From: Polyangiaceae bacterium
GTDB taxonomy: Bacteria; Myxococcota_A; Polyangia; Polyangiales; Polyangiaceae
NCBI GenBank assembly: GCA_025453595.1
Contig: JALOQB010000006.1
Span: 1-50,914 of the forward strand
DNA: 50,914 nucleotides
Direction: 5' to 3'
Notes under the pieces: generated by a model
Seen by the model: the letters and a program-made list of their open reading frames with translations, nothing else
The model's database searches: none
Told to the model about the DNA's origin: nothing
In this document: in pieces, positions 26,621-35,351 of the stretch
Layout: the number at the start of each line of letters is the position of its first letter
How positions within the stretch are numbered: the stretch's first letter is position 1
Translations under genes and position numbers: made by a program

Positions 26621-29600
26621 TCACGCTCGCAACCGGTTCAGCAGCAGCTCCGCCTCCCGCAGCGCACCCTCCGCCTCCTTCGCGCCGGCCTGCCGCCCCA
26701 CCTGCTGGAGCGCCATCGCGATGGTGTATGGAAGTTCCATGCGGCGGGCCTCCTCCAGGAGCGCCTCGGGCCGCTGGCGCCCCTGGCCGCTGCCCAGCTC
26801 CAGCAGGCCAACGCGGGGGCTCAGCACCGGCGCGCTCTCCGCCAGGGTCCGCAGCGCGGCGAGGTGCGGGGCCGCGGCGCCCGGCGCAGCGCCCGGGGCC
26901 CCCTGGAGAGCCTGGTACGCGGAGAACAGCGACTCCGCGTCGAGGATCGTGGGCCTCGGCGGCACGGCGCGCTCCGCCTCCGCCTGGGCCTCCAGGGGGC
27001 GACCCAGGTGCCGGAGGGCCAGGGCACGGAGGCCTCGGGCCCGGGGGGCCAGGGCAGGGGGCAGCACGCCCTCCAGCGCCGCCAGCGCGCCCTCGGGCTG
27101 ACCCCGCTGCAAGCACAGCTCGGCCTCGACACACCGCCGCAGCCAGGGCGCGTCGCTCTCGTCGGGAGCCCCTCGCTCGAAGCTGGCGCTCAGCTCGGTG
27201 CATTGATCGAATTCGCCCTGCAAGAAGAGGGCGAGCGCCAGGGCCGTCGTGGCCTGGAGCCACAGGGCCTGGGCCCTCAGCCGGACGCTCCGGCTCGCCG
27301 CTCGCCGCAGGTCCTGCTCGGCCTGAGCCCAGCGGCCGTGCTGGAGGTGAAGCTGCCCGCGACGAACCCAGCGCAGGGTCTCCTGCGGGGGCGTCGCCCT
27401 GCGCGCCAGCTTGCGCCAGGCTTCCGGCTGGATCGGCGACGCGCGCCGGCCCAGCGGCAGCAGCTCCAGCAGATCCTCGAGGACGCCCTGGGCCAGCGGC
27501 AAGGAGTGCGGCGGCGGCTGGAGGGGCTCGGCGAGCTGCATCGCGCGCCCGGCCGCGTGCAGGCGCTCCGAGGTCGAGAGAAACGGCAGCAGCGCCAGCT
27601 GGGTGTAGGCCATCACCTGCTCCCGCAGCGTGTCCTCCGTGGCCTCGCCCTGGAACCAGGGGAATTTCCCCTTCTTTGGCTCGCTCAGATCCTCCAGCGC
27701 CAGCGCCAGCAGCGCCCGGGCTTTCTGGGGTTCCCCCAGGGTCGCCAGCGCCAGCGCCAGCCGCCGCCTCAACCTGCCGCGGCGCGGCGGCGCCCCGCCG
27801 CTCTGCTGGGTAAGCTCCAGCGCCTGCCGCCAGTGCTCCCCCGCATCCCGCGGGGCCCCCATCCCCCACGCCAGCTCGCCGACGCGCTCGTGGACCAGGG
27901 CGCTCTCCTCGATGCAGCCCGCCTGCTCCAGGTGCAGCGCCGCCCGGCCCTGGGGCCACACCTGCATCACCGCCCCGAACCAGCGCGCCGCCGCCAGGTT
28001 CATCTTCCGCCGCTCCGCCTCCCCCAGCCGCGCCAGCACCACCCCCTGCACCCAGGACGCCGCCAGCCTCACGAACCCGCAGGGGAGCTTGAGCAGCCAC
28101 CGACGCCGCAGCAGCAGGTCCAGCGCCTCCTGGCCGCAAGGATCCGATGGATCATGCTCGGCCAGCTCGAACAACCAGCCGTCCGGGGCTGCCTTCTGCA
28201 GCAGCACCGCGGCCCCCAGGAGCCGCAGCGCCAGCGGCGGTAGCCGCCCCACGCGCTCCTCCAGCAGCGCGGTGTCAGGGAGCAGGTCCGAGGTGGTCAG
28301 CTCCCCGCTCACCTTCGCGCGCCACACCCCGATCTCATCTCGCTCCAGCAGCCCCCGATCCACCAGCGACGCCAGCTGCAGCTCGATGCCCCACGGATCC
28401 CGGTTTGAACCCCCCCGGAACACCTGGAACAGCCCTGGCGGCAGGCGCGACGACGAGAGCGCCGCGCGCAGCAGCTGCATCAGCTCCTGATCCTCCAGCG
28501 GCCCCACCCGCAGCGTCGAGAGCCCCCCCGGAGCGCTCCCGGGTCGGGTCGTGGTCAGCAGGAATCTCCACCCGCTCCCCTCGCGCAGCAGCCTCTTCAG
28601 AAGCAGCTCCGATAGCTCATCCTGCTCGTCCACCCGCTCCATCACCAGCAGCCCGGGCTCCCGCGCAAGATGCCGGTGGGCCGCCTCCAGGTAGGCCCCA
28701 CGGGCGATCGACGGCACCCTCGCCAGATCCTCCCACGGCGCCACCCCGCCGTCCGCGTAGTCCGGAGGTTCCATGTAGCGCAGCATCATCCCGAACACCC
28801 CCAGCGGCAGCCCCCAGGGGCACGGGTGGGCGTGGTGCACGCGCTGCTCCCGGGCCACCGCCTGCGCCGCGAGGGCGTCCAGCAGCAGCGTCACGTCCAC
28901 CCGCGGATCGACCTGCAACCACAGCCCCTGGCTGCCCTCCTGGAACAGCAGCTCGCTCGCCTGCTGCAGCAGCCCAGGACGCCCCGCGGTCCGCTCCAGC
29001 ACCGACCCGAACCGGGGGCGGCTCTGCGGTCGAGCCCTGCCCAGAAACACCGCCAGCTCCTCCGCGCAGTCGCCCGGGTTCGCCGGGCGCGCCTGGGGAT
29101 CCGGCTCCACCATCCGGTGCACCAGGCGGCACAGTTCCCGCGGGAGATCCACCAGGGACCAGAGGTGGGTCTCTGGGAACCTGGCCCCGTGGGTCCCGTA
29201 GCGGAGCCCCGAGAAGAGCTCGAACAGCAGCACCCCGAGCGCGAACACATCCGCGCGAGCCCCCAGCGGTTCTCCCCGGAGCAGCTCGGGCGGGCACCGC
29301 GCGTCGGCCCGGGCCTCCTCGGGGGTCGGCTCCCAGAGGCCCGGATCGCAGAGCAAGGGCACCTGATCGGGGCGGAGCAGGACCGTGTCGGCGGTCAGCG
29401 TCCCGTGGAAGAAATCGGCCTTGTGGAGCTCGCCCAGGGCGCCGCACAGCTCGCAGCCGAGCCGGAGGATCTGCTCCCGGAGCTCATCGGGCATGGGCTT
29501 GCGGATGTGCACCCGGCTCGGGGGCGGCGCGCTCGGACCAGGCCCTGCCGCGGACTCCAGCGTGTCCGAGAGGGGATGGGGCTCGGGGGCCGGGCTCGGT

Positions 29601-29932
29601 GGGGGCGCGGTCAGACCTTGCAGCGCGAAGGAGAGCGGGATCCCCTCGTGCAGGTCGGTGGAGTACCAGGGCGTGGGACCCTGGAGGTCCTCTTCGAGGA
29701 GCCTGGCCACGTTGGGGTGCTGGAAGGCGCGCCGTGCATAGAAGCGACGACGCATGTGCTCGAGCTGGGCCTGGGAGGCCCCCCGGGGCAAGAAGAGGGT
29801 GGAAGGGTCGAGCGAGCTCTGGTGCTGGGCGCGGTACGCGAGGCTCCTTGGCTCGTCACGGAGCAGATCGATCCGGCGGTACGGACCGAACAGCAGAGGC
29901 AAATCCCCCCCCTGCTGCAGGGAGATGGTCAT
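26621..29932 (-). CDS. pseudokinase fused to a degenerate NTPase-like and helical/TPR region
   Basis: An 1103-residue protein. Residues 15-300 have the outline of a Ser/Thr kinase (HPNVARLLE, ADVFALGVLLFELFSGLRYGT), but every catalytic element is lost. There is no glycine loop and no VAIK lysine; HRDLKxxN is HGTLTADT (176-183), DFG is CDPG (195-198) and APE is CPPE. A roughly 110-residue Pro-rich insert follows the hinge. Residues about 320-560 resemble a STAND/AAA-like ATPase without a visible Walker A. The rest is helical and TPR-like (VHERVGELAWGMGAPRDAGEHWRQALEL). It looks like a scaffold or sensor rather than an enzyme. It begins 3 bp after the upstream pseudokinase stop. Confidence 0.75.
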   Translation of the reverse strand: MTISLQQGGDLPLLFGPYRRIDLLRDEPRSLAYRAQHQSSLDPSTLFLPRGASQAQLEHMRRRFYARRAFQHPNVARLLEEDLQGPTPWYSTDLHEGIPLSFALQGLTAPPPSPAPEPHPLSDTLESAAGPGPSAPPPSRVHIRKPMPDELREQILRLGCELCGALGELHKADFFHGTLTADTVLLRPDQVPLLCDPGLWEPTPEEARADARCPPELLRGEPLGARADVFALGVLLFELFSGLRYGTHGARFPETHLWSLVDLPRELCRLVHRMVEPDPQARPANPGDCAEELAVFLGRARPQSRPRFGSVLERTAGRPGLLQQASELLFQEGSQGLWLQVDPRVDVTLLLDALAAQAVAREQRVHHAHPCPWGLPLGVFGMMLRYMEPPDYADGGVAPWEDLARVPSIARGAYLEAAHRHLAREPGLLVMERVDEQDELSELLLKRLLREGSGWRFLLTTTRPGSAPGGLSTLRVGPLEDQELMQLLRAALSSSRLPPGLFQVFRGGSNRDPWGIELQLASLVDRGLLERDEIGVWRAKVSGELTTSDLLPDTALLEERVGRLPPLALRLLGAAVLLQKAAPDGWLFELAEHDPSDPCGQEALDLLLRRRWLLKLPCGFVRLAASWVQGVVLARLGEAERRKMNLAAARWFGAVMQVWPQGRAALHLEQAGCIEESALVHERVGELAWGMGAPRDAGEHWRQALELTQQSGGAPPRRGRLRRRLALALATLGEPQKARALLALALEDLSEPKKGKFPWFQGEATEDTLREQVMAYTQLALLPFLSTSERLHAAGRAMQLAEPLQPPPHSLPLAQGVLEDLLELLPLGRRASPIQPEAWRKLARRATPPQETLRWVRRGQLHLQHGRWAQAEQDLRRAASRSVRLRAQALWLQATTALALALFLQGEFDQCTELSASFERGAPDESDAPWLRRCVEAELCLQRGQPEGALAALEGVLPPALAPRARGLRALALRHLGRPLEAQAEAERAVPPRPTILDAESLFSAYQALQGAPGAAPGAAAPHLAALRTLAESAPVLSPRVGLLELGSGQGRQRPEALLEEARRMELPYTIAMALQQVGRQAGAKEAEGALREAELLLNRLRA

Positions 29933-29935
29933 GGC

Positions 29936-30886
29936 TCAGCGGGAGAGTACGACGTATTCGACGGCAGCCCCGCCAAAGGTGAGCAGGGCCCAGGCGACCC
30001 ACAGGGTGGTGAGGGTTTTTTTCGAGAAAGGAGAGGGTGCCTCGCCCGGCTCCGGGCGGACCGCGAGGAGCGTGGGGGCCTGCCTGGGGTTCAGGGGGGG
30101 CGCGTTGGCCGCCGGAGGCGCCAGGGGAGGCTGCGGTACCGGCGGCAAGGCGCTCGCCCCTCCGAAGGGCGCCGGCGGGGCGAGGGGAGAGGGTGGGGGC
30201 GGCGCCGGCGCCGGCGCCGGCGCCCCTGCCGCAGGGCGAGGCGCCGGCATCGGGGCCGAGGGCGCCGGCAAGGGCGCCTGCGGCGACGGGAGCTGCTGCG
30301 GTGACCCCAGGCTCACGCTCTGGATCATCATCGTGGGCGCGTCCTCGTCGTCGTCTTCAAGGGGTTCGATCCCCGCGATGGACGGATCGGACACCCACTG
30401 CTGCACCGCCTGGATCAGATCGGCGGTGCGGCTCATGCGCTTGCTCGCGTCCCGCGCCAGCGCCCGATCAAAGAGCGACTGGAGCGCCGGATCGTTGAAC
30501 CCGTACCGGGCGACCTTGGGCGTCCCGAGGGCCACGGCCCGTGCGATATCGATGGCCGAGTTGACCTGGAAGGGGAACTGGCCCGTCAGGGCGTAGAAGA
30601 ACAGCACCGCCAGCGCCCAGGTGTCATCGCCCTGCGAGAGCTGGCCGCTGGACGCCCGCTCCGGAGAGAAGAACGACGCCTCTGCCTGCCGCGGTGAGTC
30701 GACCAGCATCCCTTTTCCGTGGGGCGAGCGCTTCTCGATCAGCAGCGTGTAGGCCGACACGTTGCCGTGCACCAGGCCTTGCTGGTGCTGATCGTTGATG
30801 CGCTGGGCCAGTCGAAGCGTCCAGCCGGCAGCTTCAGGGGGGGTCAGCTTTCCGTCGCGGGCGATGAGTGCAGCGAGGGTCTCCAC
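29936..30886 (-). CDS. N-lobe-less pseudokinase with C-terminal membrane anchor
   Basis: A 316-residue protein from a GTG start directly preceded by an in-frame TGA, so no N-lobe is encoded. It begins at the C-lobe (EAAGWTLRLAQRINDQHQQGLVHGNVSAYTLLI). HRDLKPxN is HGNVSAYT (40-47), the DFG position is LVDSP and APE is SPE, while DDTWALAVLFFYALTGQFPF keeps the structural helix. Then come an acidic stretch, a long Pro/Ala linker (about 185-285) and one membrane helix (LWVAWALLTFGGAAVEYVVL) at the C-terminus. It is likely a membrane-tethered, cytoplasm-facing binding module. It is 36 bp after the dipeptidase homologue and 3 bp before the larger pseudokinase. Confidence 0.75.
   Translation of the reverse strand: METLAALIARDGKLTPPEAAGWTLRLAQRINDQHQQGLVHGNVSAYTLLIEKRSPHGKGMLVDSPRQAEASFFSPERASSGQLSQGDDTWALAVLFFYALTGQFPFQVNSAIDIARAVALGTPKVARYGFNDPALQSLFDRALARDASKRMSRTADLIQAVQQWVSDPSIAGIEPLEDDDEDAPTMMIQSVSLGSPQQLPSPQAPLPAPSAPMPAPRPAAGAPAPAPAPPPPSPLAPPAPFGGASALPPVPQPPLAPPAANAPPLNPRQAPTLLAVRPEPGEAPSPFSKKTLTTLWVAWALLTFGGAAVEYVVLSR
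30201..30224. repeat. GGCGCC x4 microsatellite in pseudokinase linker
   Basis: Four perfect copies of the hexamer GGCGCC lie head to tail, encoding Pro-Ala repeats in the linker of the membrane-anchored pseudokinase. The unit length keeps the frame when copy number changes. Simple slippage repeat. Confidence 0.9.
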
Positions 30887-30922
30887 GGGTCAGCACAACC
30901 TACGCGCCCGGGCGCCTCACGT

Positions 30923-31999
30923 CTAGCCCCGCAAGGCCTCGATCGTCCGCAGCGCGTTGCCCCCCAGTACCTTCTGGATCCGGGGCGCCCCCCAGCCTCG
31001 CCGCAGCATCTCTTCCACCAGCCGGGGCAGCTCCAGGCACGTGGGCAGGTCCCTCGGGGGCACGATCGCGCCGTCCCAGTCCGATCCCAGCGAGACGTGA
31101 TCCTCGCCGACCAGCCGGATCACATGCGCCATGTGATCGACGATCGAGGCCAGCCGACCTCCCAGGGGCGAATCCCCCAGGAAGCTCGACTGGTACATGA
31201 TCCCGATGGTCCCCCCCAGGGCCGCCACTGCCTTCACCTGCTCGTCCGTCAGGTTCCTCCAGTGCTCATGGACCCCGGCGATCCCGGTGTGCGTCACCAG
31301 CACCGGCTGGCTCCTGTCATGCACCGCGAGGGCATCGAAGAAGCCCTGGCGGCTGATGTGCGCCAGATCCACGAAGACCTTCTTGGCGTTGAGCCGCTCG
31401 ATCACGGCCCGACCAAAATCGCTCAGCCCCCCGCCGCCCCCCGCCAGCGCCAGCGGCGAGCTGGTCACCCCCAGCCGGGACGTCGAGAGGTGCACCAGCG
31501 TCACCCGCAGCAGCTCCTCCGGGATCGCCTCCACCGCCCCCAGATCCCGGTCAAACGCGTTCCCCCCCTGCACCCCCAGAAACGCCCCGTGCTTGCCCGC
31601 CGCCCGCGCCGCCCGGTACTCCGCCGCGTTGCGCACCACCGCGAACTGCTCGTGAACCTCGCCAAAAAGACCCTTGAGGCCCGCCAGGTTGCGCTCGAAC
31701 ACCCCGGGGCGATCTCCCTCGCCTCGCAGCGGGTTGGTCGTGATGACCCAGGTCGCCCCGGTCACCCCTGCCTCCAGGATCCGGGGGAAGTCGACCTGGC
31801 TGTAGAACCGGGCCCCCAGCAGCCCGTGCCCGTGCCGTCGCCGCAGGTCGTAGCCCCAGATCCGGTGCCAGATGTACGAGTCGATGTGCAGGTCGATCAC
31901 CTCGCTGCGCTGGTAGATGTCCACCGCCTCCCGCGAGATCCGCAGCGCCTTCGCCAGCCCCTCCGGGTCCTGCCGGTGATCCGTGAATTCGAGCCTCAT
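30923..31999 (-). CDS. peptidase M19 (membrane dipeptidase) homologue with altered metal site
   Basis: A 358-residue protein. The ATG at 31999 is used; the upstream extension lacks coding character. It has the M19 fold marks IDLHIDSYIW (His38, Asp40), FVDLAHISRQGFF (His214), VLVTHTGIAGVHEHWRNLTDEQ (His237) and VSLGSDWDGA. The metal-bridging glutamate region, GVEGGH in canonical enzymes, reads GVQGGN here (Gln144), so the bridging Glu is replaced and the neighbouring His is Asn. Family members cleave dipeptides, often with D-residues. Activity of this one is doubtful or its specificity changed. No signal peptide, so it is probably cytoplasmic. Precedes the pseudokinase pair. Confidence 0.82.
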   Translation of the reverse strand: MRLEFTDHRQDPEGLAKALRISREAVDIYQRSEVIDLHIDSYIWHRIWGYDLRRRHGHGLLGARFYSQVDFPRILEAGVTGATWVITTNPLRGEGDRPGVFERNLAGLKGLFGEVHEQFAVVRNAAEYRAARAAGKHGAFLGVQGGNAFDRDLGAVEAIPEELLRVTLVHLSTSRLGVTSSPLALAGGGGGLSDFGRAVIERLNAKKVFVDLAHISRQGFFDALAVHDRSQPVLVTHTGIAGVHEHWRNLTDEQVKAVAALGGTIGIMYQSSFLGDSPLGGRLASIVDHMAHVIRLVGEDHVSLGSDWDGAIVPPRDLPTCLELPRLVEEMLRRGWGAPRIQKVLGGNALRTIEALRG

Positions 32000-32042
32000 G
32001 CCCCCACCGTCACCCTGCCGTTGCCACCCCGCAAGGCCCCTC

Positions 32043-33302
32043 TCAGCCGCTCCCCTTCTCGTCCCGGTACGCCTGCTTCGCTTCTTCCATCGTCGCGCCC
32101 CGCAGGTAATAGGCCCGGGCCGCGGCGCCGATCGCCATCGTCCCGGCGAACGCCACCACCCCCGAGACCGCCGCCCCTGCCCCGGGAAATACAAATTTGG
32201 TCAGCGCCCGCGCCACCTCTCGTAGCCCCAGCGCGGCCCCCACGTTCACCCCGAGGCCCCCGAGGAATTCCGCCGCCGCTTTTGTGTCCAGGTTCCTCCC
32301 TGCCAGCCACGCGATCGCGATCACCATCGCCACCTGCAGGCTCGTGATCGTCACCACGTCCGCCACCGGGATCGACAGCACCGCCAGCGCCGCGCACACC
32401 GCCGCCGTCGCCCTCGTCAGGTTCTGCGCCAGCTCCTCCTGCAGCCGCTGCACCCGCGCCACCCGCGCGAAGATCCCCCGGCCCGCCTCCGGTAGCGCAT
32501 GGAACATCTGGTCACAGAGCTCGTCGATCCGCCACCGCTCGTCGCTCCTCACCGTCCCGTCCCCACGGAACGACAGGTACGACGAGATCCCCAGCACCGC
32601 CTTCACGCTCCCCCGCAGCTCCCCCCGCTCCTGCAGCTTCTTCAGCAGCGTTCGCTCCGCCTCCGCCACGTGCGCCAGCTTCTCCTCCAGCTCCTCCGGA
32701 TCGGCCCCCTCCCCCCGGTGCAGCGCCACGTTCTTCGGCTCCAGCAGGTCGCAGTGGGTCACCACCCCCACCACCGGGGGCTTCACCTTGTGGTGCCGCT
32801 CCACCTCCTGCAGCACCCGCTCCAGCCCGTCCAGATCCCCCTCCTGCGCCGCGTCCACCTCGGACGCCTTGACCACGAACAGCACAAGGTCGGGGCCTTT
32901 TCGCCGCAGCTCCACCAGCACCGAGGGGATCGCGCTGTCCACCACGTCCGGCTCCTCCGGCGCCGACCCCTCCTGGAACCCCCGCGTGTCCAGGATCGAT
33001 AGCGTCCCCCTCGCCCCCTCGTAGTCAAACCAGCGCCCCCGCCCGGTCCGCGCCTTCACGTGCCCCAGCTCCGCCACCCTGGCCCCGAAGAACGCGTTCA
33101 GCAGCGAGGATTTCCCCGCCCCTCGCCGCCCCACCACCGCCACCGCCGGCGGTCGGTGCTCCAGGATCATCCCCCGCAGCGAGCCAAGCCGCTCTCGCAG
33201 CGGCTTCAGCGCGTCCCCTGGTGCGTACTGCAACATCTCCTCGAGCTGCTTCACGACTTCCGCGAAATAACGCAGCGGGTTCGGCTCCGATGGATCGCTC
33301 AT
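32043..33302 (-). CDS. membrane-associated GTPase (Era/YcjX-like, DUF697-type tail)
   Basis: A 419-residue protein. The ATG at 33302 is chosen; the longer frame upstream covers a divergent gene. G1 is GRRGAGKSS (58-66), G3 is DTRG (105-108) and G4 is THCD (182-185), in a TRAFAC-class GTPase domain with the phrase VELGHVKARTGRGRWFDY-like switch region. The C-terminal 140 residues contain several hydrophobic helices (AVCAALAVLSIPVADVVTITSLQVAMVIAIAWLAG, FPGAGAAVSGVVAFAGTMAIGAA). This resembles the DUF697 tail seen with bacterial stress GTPases. Inner-membrane location is inferred. Its role is unknown. Confidence 0.8.
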   Translation of the reverse strand: MSDPSEPNPLRYFAEVVKQLEEMLQYAPGDALKPLRERLGSLRGMILEHRPPAVAVVGRRGAGKSSLLNAFFGARVAELGHVKARTGRGRWFDYEGARGTLSILDTRGFQEGSAPEEPDVVDSAIPSVLVELRRKGPDLVLFVVKASEVDAAQEGDLDGLERVLQEVERHHKVKPPVVGVVTHCDLLEPKNVALHRGEGADPEELEEKLAHVAEAERTLLKKLQERGELRGSVKAVLGISSYLSFRGDGTVRSDERWRIDELCDQMFHALPEAGRGIFARVARVQRLQEELAQNLTRATAAVCAALAVLSIPVADVVTITSLQVAMVIAIAWLAGRNLDTKAAAEFLGGLGVNVGAALGLREVARALTKFVFPGAGAAVSGVVAFAGTMAIGAAARAYYLRGATMEEAKQAYRDEKGSG

Positions 33303-33382
33303 CACCCCCAAGCCTTCCTCGCCCCTCGCCTCCGCGCAAGCCCGCTGGGCGTGGCTCCGTGCCCCGTGCATACTGCTCCCCC

Positions 33383-33580
33383 ATGCGCCTCTGGCCCCTG
33401 CTCTTCCTGCCCCTCTTCTCCCTGGCCTGCGAGAACCCCCCCGAGGATTCTCGCAAGAAGATCCCCGATGGCTCCGGGTCCAGCGGTGCCGCGGGGGAAG
33501 CGGGCTCCGCCGGCGCCGCGGGCCAGGCCGGCGCCGCGGGCCAGGCCGGCGCATCGGGCGAGGCGGGCAGCGGCGGGTGA
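33383..33580 (+). CDS. small collagen-like lipoprotein
   Basis: A 65-residue protein. MRLWPLLFLPLFSLAC is a lipoprotein signal with lipobox SLAC. After a short charged spacer comes a run of Gly-x-x triplets (GAAGEAGSAGAAGQAG and so on) to the end. Similar Gly/Ala-rich stretches appear in the FGE-like lipoprotein at the left end of the window, where they link signal and domain. Here nothing follows the linker, so it may be a remnant of a longer lipoprotein or a genuine short surface protein. Divergent from the GTPase gene. Confidence 0.6.
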   Translation: MRLWPLLFLPLFSLACENPPEDSRKKIPDGSGSSGAAGEAGSAGAAGQAGAAGQAGASGEAGSGG

Positions 33581-33639
33581 CCCGGGGCGATCGGGTCTCG
33601 AGTGTAAGCGGGCACCCCGGAGGCTCGTTTCCCCAGCAC

Positions 33640-34125
33640 ATGCTCCCCGATCTTCGCCCCTTCTTCCTCCTGCTGCCCTGCCTCCTCCTCGCCTGCGCCA
33701 CCTCGATGCCAGCCGCCGCCCCTGGCGCCAGAAATTGCACCACCCTCGGCTGCGTCAACGGGTTCTCCCTCGACTTCTCGGCCCCCTCCTGGCCCCCCGG
33801 GAAGTACACCGTCGAGCTCACCGTCGACGGACAGCGAGGCACCTGCGAAGCAACCCTCCCTCTCCAGGCCAACGCCACCGCCCGATGCTCCCTCCCCGGG
33901 GTCTCCCTGGGCCTCTCGGGCTCTGCTCTGCCAGCCGACCAGCACTCCCTCTCGGGGCTCCAGTGGAGCAACGCTCGGCCTGCCCTGGTCGAGGTCTCCG
34001 TGCTCCGCGACGGCGCTCCGGTAGGCAAACCCGCGTCCTTCCGCCCTGCGTACACGACCAGCCGGCCCAACGGCCCCGACTGCGAGCCGGTCTGCACCGG
34101 CGCCTCCGCCTCGATGACCCTCTGA
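33640..34125 (+). CDS. putative lipoprotein, unknown function
   Basis: A 161-residue protein. The ATG at 33640 gives MLPDLRPFFLLLPCLLLACA, a type II signal with lipobox LLAC; the earlier start at 33577 overlaps the collagen-like gene and would bury it. The mature part looks like an all-beta domain (SWPPGKYTVELTVDGQRGTCEATLPLQ, LVEVSVLRDGAPVGKPASF) with Cys pairs likely to form disulfides. I recognise no family. It follows the collagen-like lipoprotein by 59 bp. Confidence 0.68.
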   Translation: MLPDLRPFFLLLPCLLLACATSMPAAAPGARNCTTLGCVNGFSLDFSAPSWPPGKYTVELTVDGQRGTCEATLPLQANATARCSLPGVSLGLSGSALPADQHSLSGLQWSNARPALVEVSVLRDGAPVGKPASFRPAYTTSRPNGPDCEPVCTGASASMTL

Positions 34126-34185
34126 AGCTCCTGGCTGCTCCCCTCGCGCCCCCGGCCGCAGGCGCGCTATCCTGTTGGGTCGGAG

Positions 34186-34677
34186 ATGCCCTTGACCCCC
34201 TCGGCCGACTGGGAACCCATCCTGCAGCACAGGGATTTCCTCCTCGCCATCTGGCGAAAGAGGCTGGCCTTCCAGCTCCGCCACGGGCCCATCTCGAACG
34301 AGCATATCCAGCGCGCCATGCCCCGCATCCTCCACTTTGCGCGCTCCGGGAAGCCCTTTGGCGCCCTCCTCGTCGTCGCCGCCGGGGCCCCGATCCCCTC
34401 CGATGACACCCGCGCCGAGCAGAAGAAATTCCTGCAGACCCTGGCCCTCAACCCCCTCGGCCGCGTCGCCCTCGTCGCCCTCGGGGACGACCTCCAGGCC
34501 AACCTCTACCGGAGCCTCTCCCGCATGATGGCCCTCCAGCACCCCCACCTCCGTTCCTTCTCCGAGGTCCTCCCCGCCTGCTCCTGGCTCGCCGGCCAGC
34601 TCTCCTCCTCCGGCTTCCCCTTGGTCTCCGCCGACATCGAGCTCGCCTACAGCTCCTTCGCCTCTTCTGCCCCCTGA
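34186..34677 (+). CDS. conserved-type hypothetical cytoplasmic protein (STAS-like outline)
   Basis: A 163-residue protein with CGGAG just before the ATG. The order of segments (LAIWRKRLAFQLRHGPISNEHIQRAMPRI, GALLVVAAGAPIPSDDTRAEQKKFLQTL, VALVALGDDLQANLYRSLSRMMALQ, FSEVLPACSWLAGQL) is an alternating alpha/beta pattern. It resembles short STAS/SpoIIAA-type proteins common as paralogues in Polyangiales, but no signature residue confirms this. Its 3' end overlaps the convergent TetR gene by 31 bp. Function unknown. Confidence 0.6.
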   Translation: MPLTPSADWEPILQHRDFLLAIWRKRLAFQLRHGPISNEHIQRAMPRILHFARSGKPFGALLVVAAGAPIPSDDTRAEQKKFLQTLALNPLGRVALVALGDDLQANLYRSLSRMMALQHPHLRSFSEVLPACSWLAGQLSSSGFPLVSADIELAYSSFASSAP

Positions 34678-35333
34678 ACCCTCTCCCCCGTGGCAACCAC
34701 CTCCTGGCGCTCCCTCCCGAGGAGCCCTCCGAGGGCTTGCACCAGCACGTCCCTGATCCGCGGGCGAAGGTCTGTTTTGACCCCCTCCACGAAGGTGTGA
34801 ATGATCACCGAGCGGCCCGCCCGGACCGCCACGAAGGCCCGCGCCTCCAGCTCCTCGCGCTCGGCGCCGGGGTGCTGCTCCGCGAGCCACTCGACCAGGC
34901 GCGCGCTGAGGTGCCGATCGGTCGCGATGAAGGGGTCGAAGCCAAACCTTGAAAAATACTCGTGCTGCAGCACCCGCTGCAGATCGGGTCGCTCCCCGTG
35001 GAGCAGGAAGAGGCCGTCGACCACCCAGCCCACGGCCTCCTCCGCGGGGGCCTGCCGCAGCGCCCCGAACGCCTGGTCGATCAGCCCCTGGACCCGGGCC
35101 ACGTGGCGCTCCCCCATCGCCTTCACGATGGCATCCTTGCTCTCGAAGTATTCGTAGAGCGACCCGACGCTCACCCCGGCCTCCCGGGCGATGCGGTTGG
35201 TGCCAAACCCTCGCCCCAGCCCCTCCCGCTCCAGGATCCGAGCGGCCGCCTCCAGGATCGCCTCGACGGTCGCCCTGGAGCGCTCTTGAGATGGCGTTCT
35301 CGCCGCTTTTTCTCGCTTCTTTCCCTTGCTCAT
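34647..35333 (-). CDS. TetR-family transcriptional regulator, divergent from P450
   Basis: A 228-residue regulator from the ATG at 35333. The basic leader is followed by the TetR helix-turn-helix: SRATVEAILEAAARILEREGLGRGFGTNRIAREAGVSVGSLYEYFESKDAIVKAM. The C-terminal ligand domain (about 80-210) has no assigned effector. The gene is divergent from the P450 with 88 bp between starts, and a 15-bp inverted repeat lies in that gap, so local autorepression plus control of the P450 is likely. In Bacillus, CYP102A1 is likewise under a TetR-type repressor (Bm3R1). Confidence 0.88.
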   Translation of the reverse strand: MSKGKKREKAARTPSQERSRATVEAILEAAARILEREGLGRGFGTNRIAREAGVSVGSLYEYFESKDAIVKAMGERHVARVQGLIDQAFGALRQAPAEEAVGWVVDGLFLLHGERPDLQRVLQHEYFSRFGFDPFIATDRHLSARLVEWLAEQHPGAEREELEARAFVAVRAGRSVIIHTFVEGVKTDLRPRIRDVLVQALGGLLGRERQEVVATGERVQGAEEAKEL

Positions 35334-35351
35334 GGTGTCCCTCAAACCCGA

